From Anaeromyxobacter sp. Fw109-5 (GTDB lineage Bacteria > Myxococcota > Myxococcia > Myxococcales > Anaeromyxobacteraceae): a stretch of 64,000 nt of DNA. Shown here in pieces: positions 63,830-64,000 of the stretch (its first letter is position 1; each line of letters opens with the position of its first letter). The position numbers and the translations under genes are program-made. The DNA is taken from assembly GCF_000017505.1 (NCBI RefSeq), contig NC_009675.1, positions 4,716,501 to 4,780,500 on the forward strand, given 5' to 3'. A model generated the notes under the pieces. The model did no database searches. It was given only the letters and a program-made list of their open reading frames with translations, and was not told the DNA's origin.

Positions 63830-64000
63830 CTACGCCGGCGTCTCCGGCTGCTTCGCGTCGAGCACCTCCGCCTCCTCTGGGAGGGCGGGGCGGCCGTCGC
63901 GCTCGCCCGGCGGGGCGACGGGGCGCGTCTCGGGGGCGACGGCGGCGAGCTCCCGGAGCGTCGCGTTCAGCGGCGAGGCGCGCCGCTCGTCTTGGTCGGC
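63830..64000 (-). CDS. C-terminal part of an unidentified protein (partial)
   Basis: An open frame on the minus strand runs in from the right edge and stops at 63830-63832, leaving 56 residues. They are rich in Ala, Pro, Glu and Arg with no motif, ending in EAEVLDAKQPETPA, as in a disordered tail. It is convergent with the PLP enzyme, 24 bp apart. It could also be a chance opening. Confidence 0.4.
   Translation of the reverse strand, partial: ADQDERRASPLNATLRELAAVAPETRPVAPPGERDGRPALPEEAEVLDAKQPETPA

Overview
The window is about 64 kb of very GC-rich DNA (roughly 72-74% by eye) with dense coding, many GTG/TTG-start candidates and Shine-Dalgarno sites of the GGAGG type. The gene content (Ser/Thr kinase with TPR tail, PocR hybrid histidine kinase, FIST sensor, small ribbon-helix-helix protein of a type I associate with Myxococcota, hopanoid cluster, urease operon, SNF2 plus SWIM pair) suggests a free-living chromosomal segment from a Myxococcota bacterium, most likely Anaeromyxobacter or a close relative. 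That placement is inference from content and composition. I see no rRNA, tRNA, CRISPR array, transposase or prophage gene.

Layout. 1-9.4 kb: a partial CDS, a secreted repeat protein, a DEDDh exonuclease paired with a cNMP/CBS/nucleotidyltransferase regulator, a double-Cache sensor with no output domain, a lipoprotein and a cation/proton antiporter. 9.4-18.9 kb: a ROK sugar kinase, a VOC protein next to an ECF sigma factor, an ATP-dependent DNA ligase, a methyltransferase, a thioredoxin-like protein, a cold-shock protein, a FIST protein and a phospholipase D/cardiolipin synthase. Between the convergent ligase and methyltransferase lies a strongly self-complementary intergenic stretch. 19.0-23.8 kb: the urease operon ureD-ureAB(fused)-ureC-ureF-ureG, with no ureE. 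23.9-32.3 kb: DNA glycosylase, PocR hybrid kinase, TauE-type exporter, SNF2 helicase and SWIM protein. 32.4-36.8 kb: a small regulon in which an ECF41/SigJ-like sigma factor gene and an epimerase gene share an identical promoter-like motif, next to a divergent malate synthase homologue with altered active-site residues. 37.5-43.5 kb: EttA, a PaaK-like adenylating enzyme and a Ser/Thr kinase. 43.6-49.4 kb: a stress-related stretch with two universal stress proteins, a metallothionein-like protein, Cu/Zn superoxide dismutase, a MarR regulator whose operator-like palindrome recurs in front of the next membrane gene, and an atypical bacterioferritin. 49.5-52.7 kb: a GH3-family protein divergent from an alternative sigma factor, and an orphan MqsA-like regulator. 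52.7-62.0 kb: a compact hopanoid/isoprenoid operon on the minus strand, transcribed hpnA-hpnH-idi2-FAD oxidoreductase-squalene/phytoene synthase-shc-(CruF-like/HpnG fusion). 62.2-64.0 kb: a small Cys-rich protein, a Cys/Met-metabolism PLP enzyme and the tail of a partial CDS.

How the genes work together. The hopanoid operon covers IPP isomerisation, head-to-head condensation, cyclisation by Shc, adenosyl side-chain addition (HpnH) and its processing (HpnG domain), with only one synthase-family protein where HpnC and HpnD are often both present. The urease operon makes enzyme and accessory GTPase but must get nickel without a local UreE. The strongest regulatory signals I found are three motifs: GTWACCT-N14-CCGTGATCACGG (sigma/epimerase), GGTTG-N6-CAACC (MarR/membrane protein) and TTGAA-N5-TTCAA in front of the alternative sigma factor.
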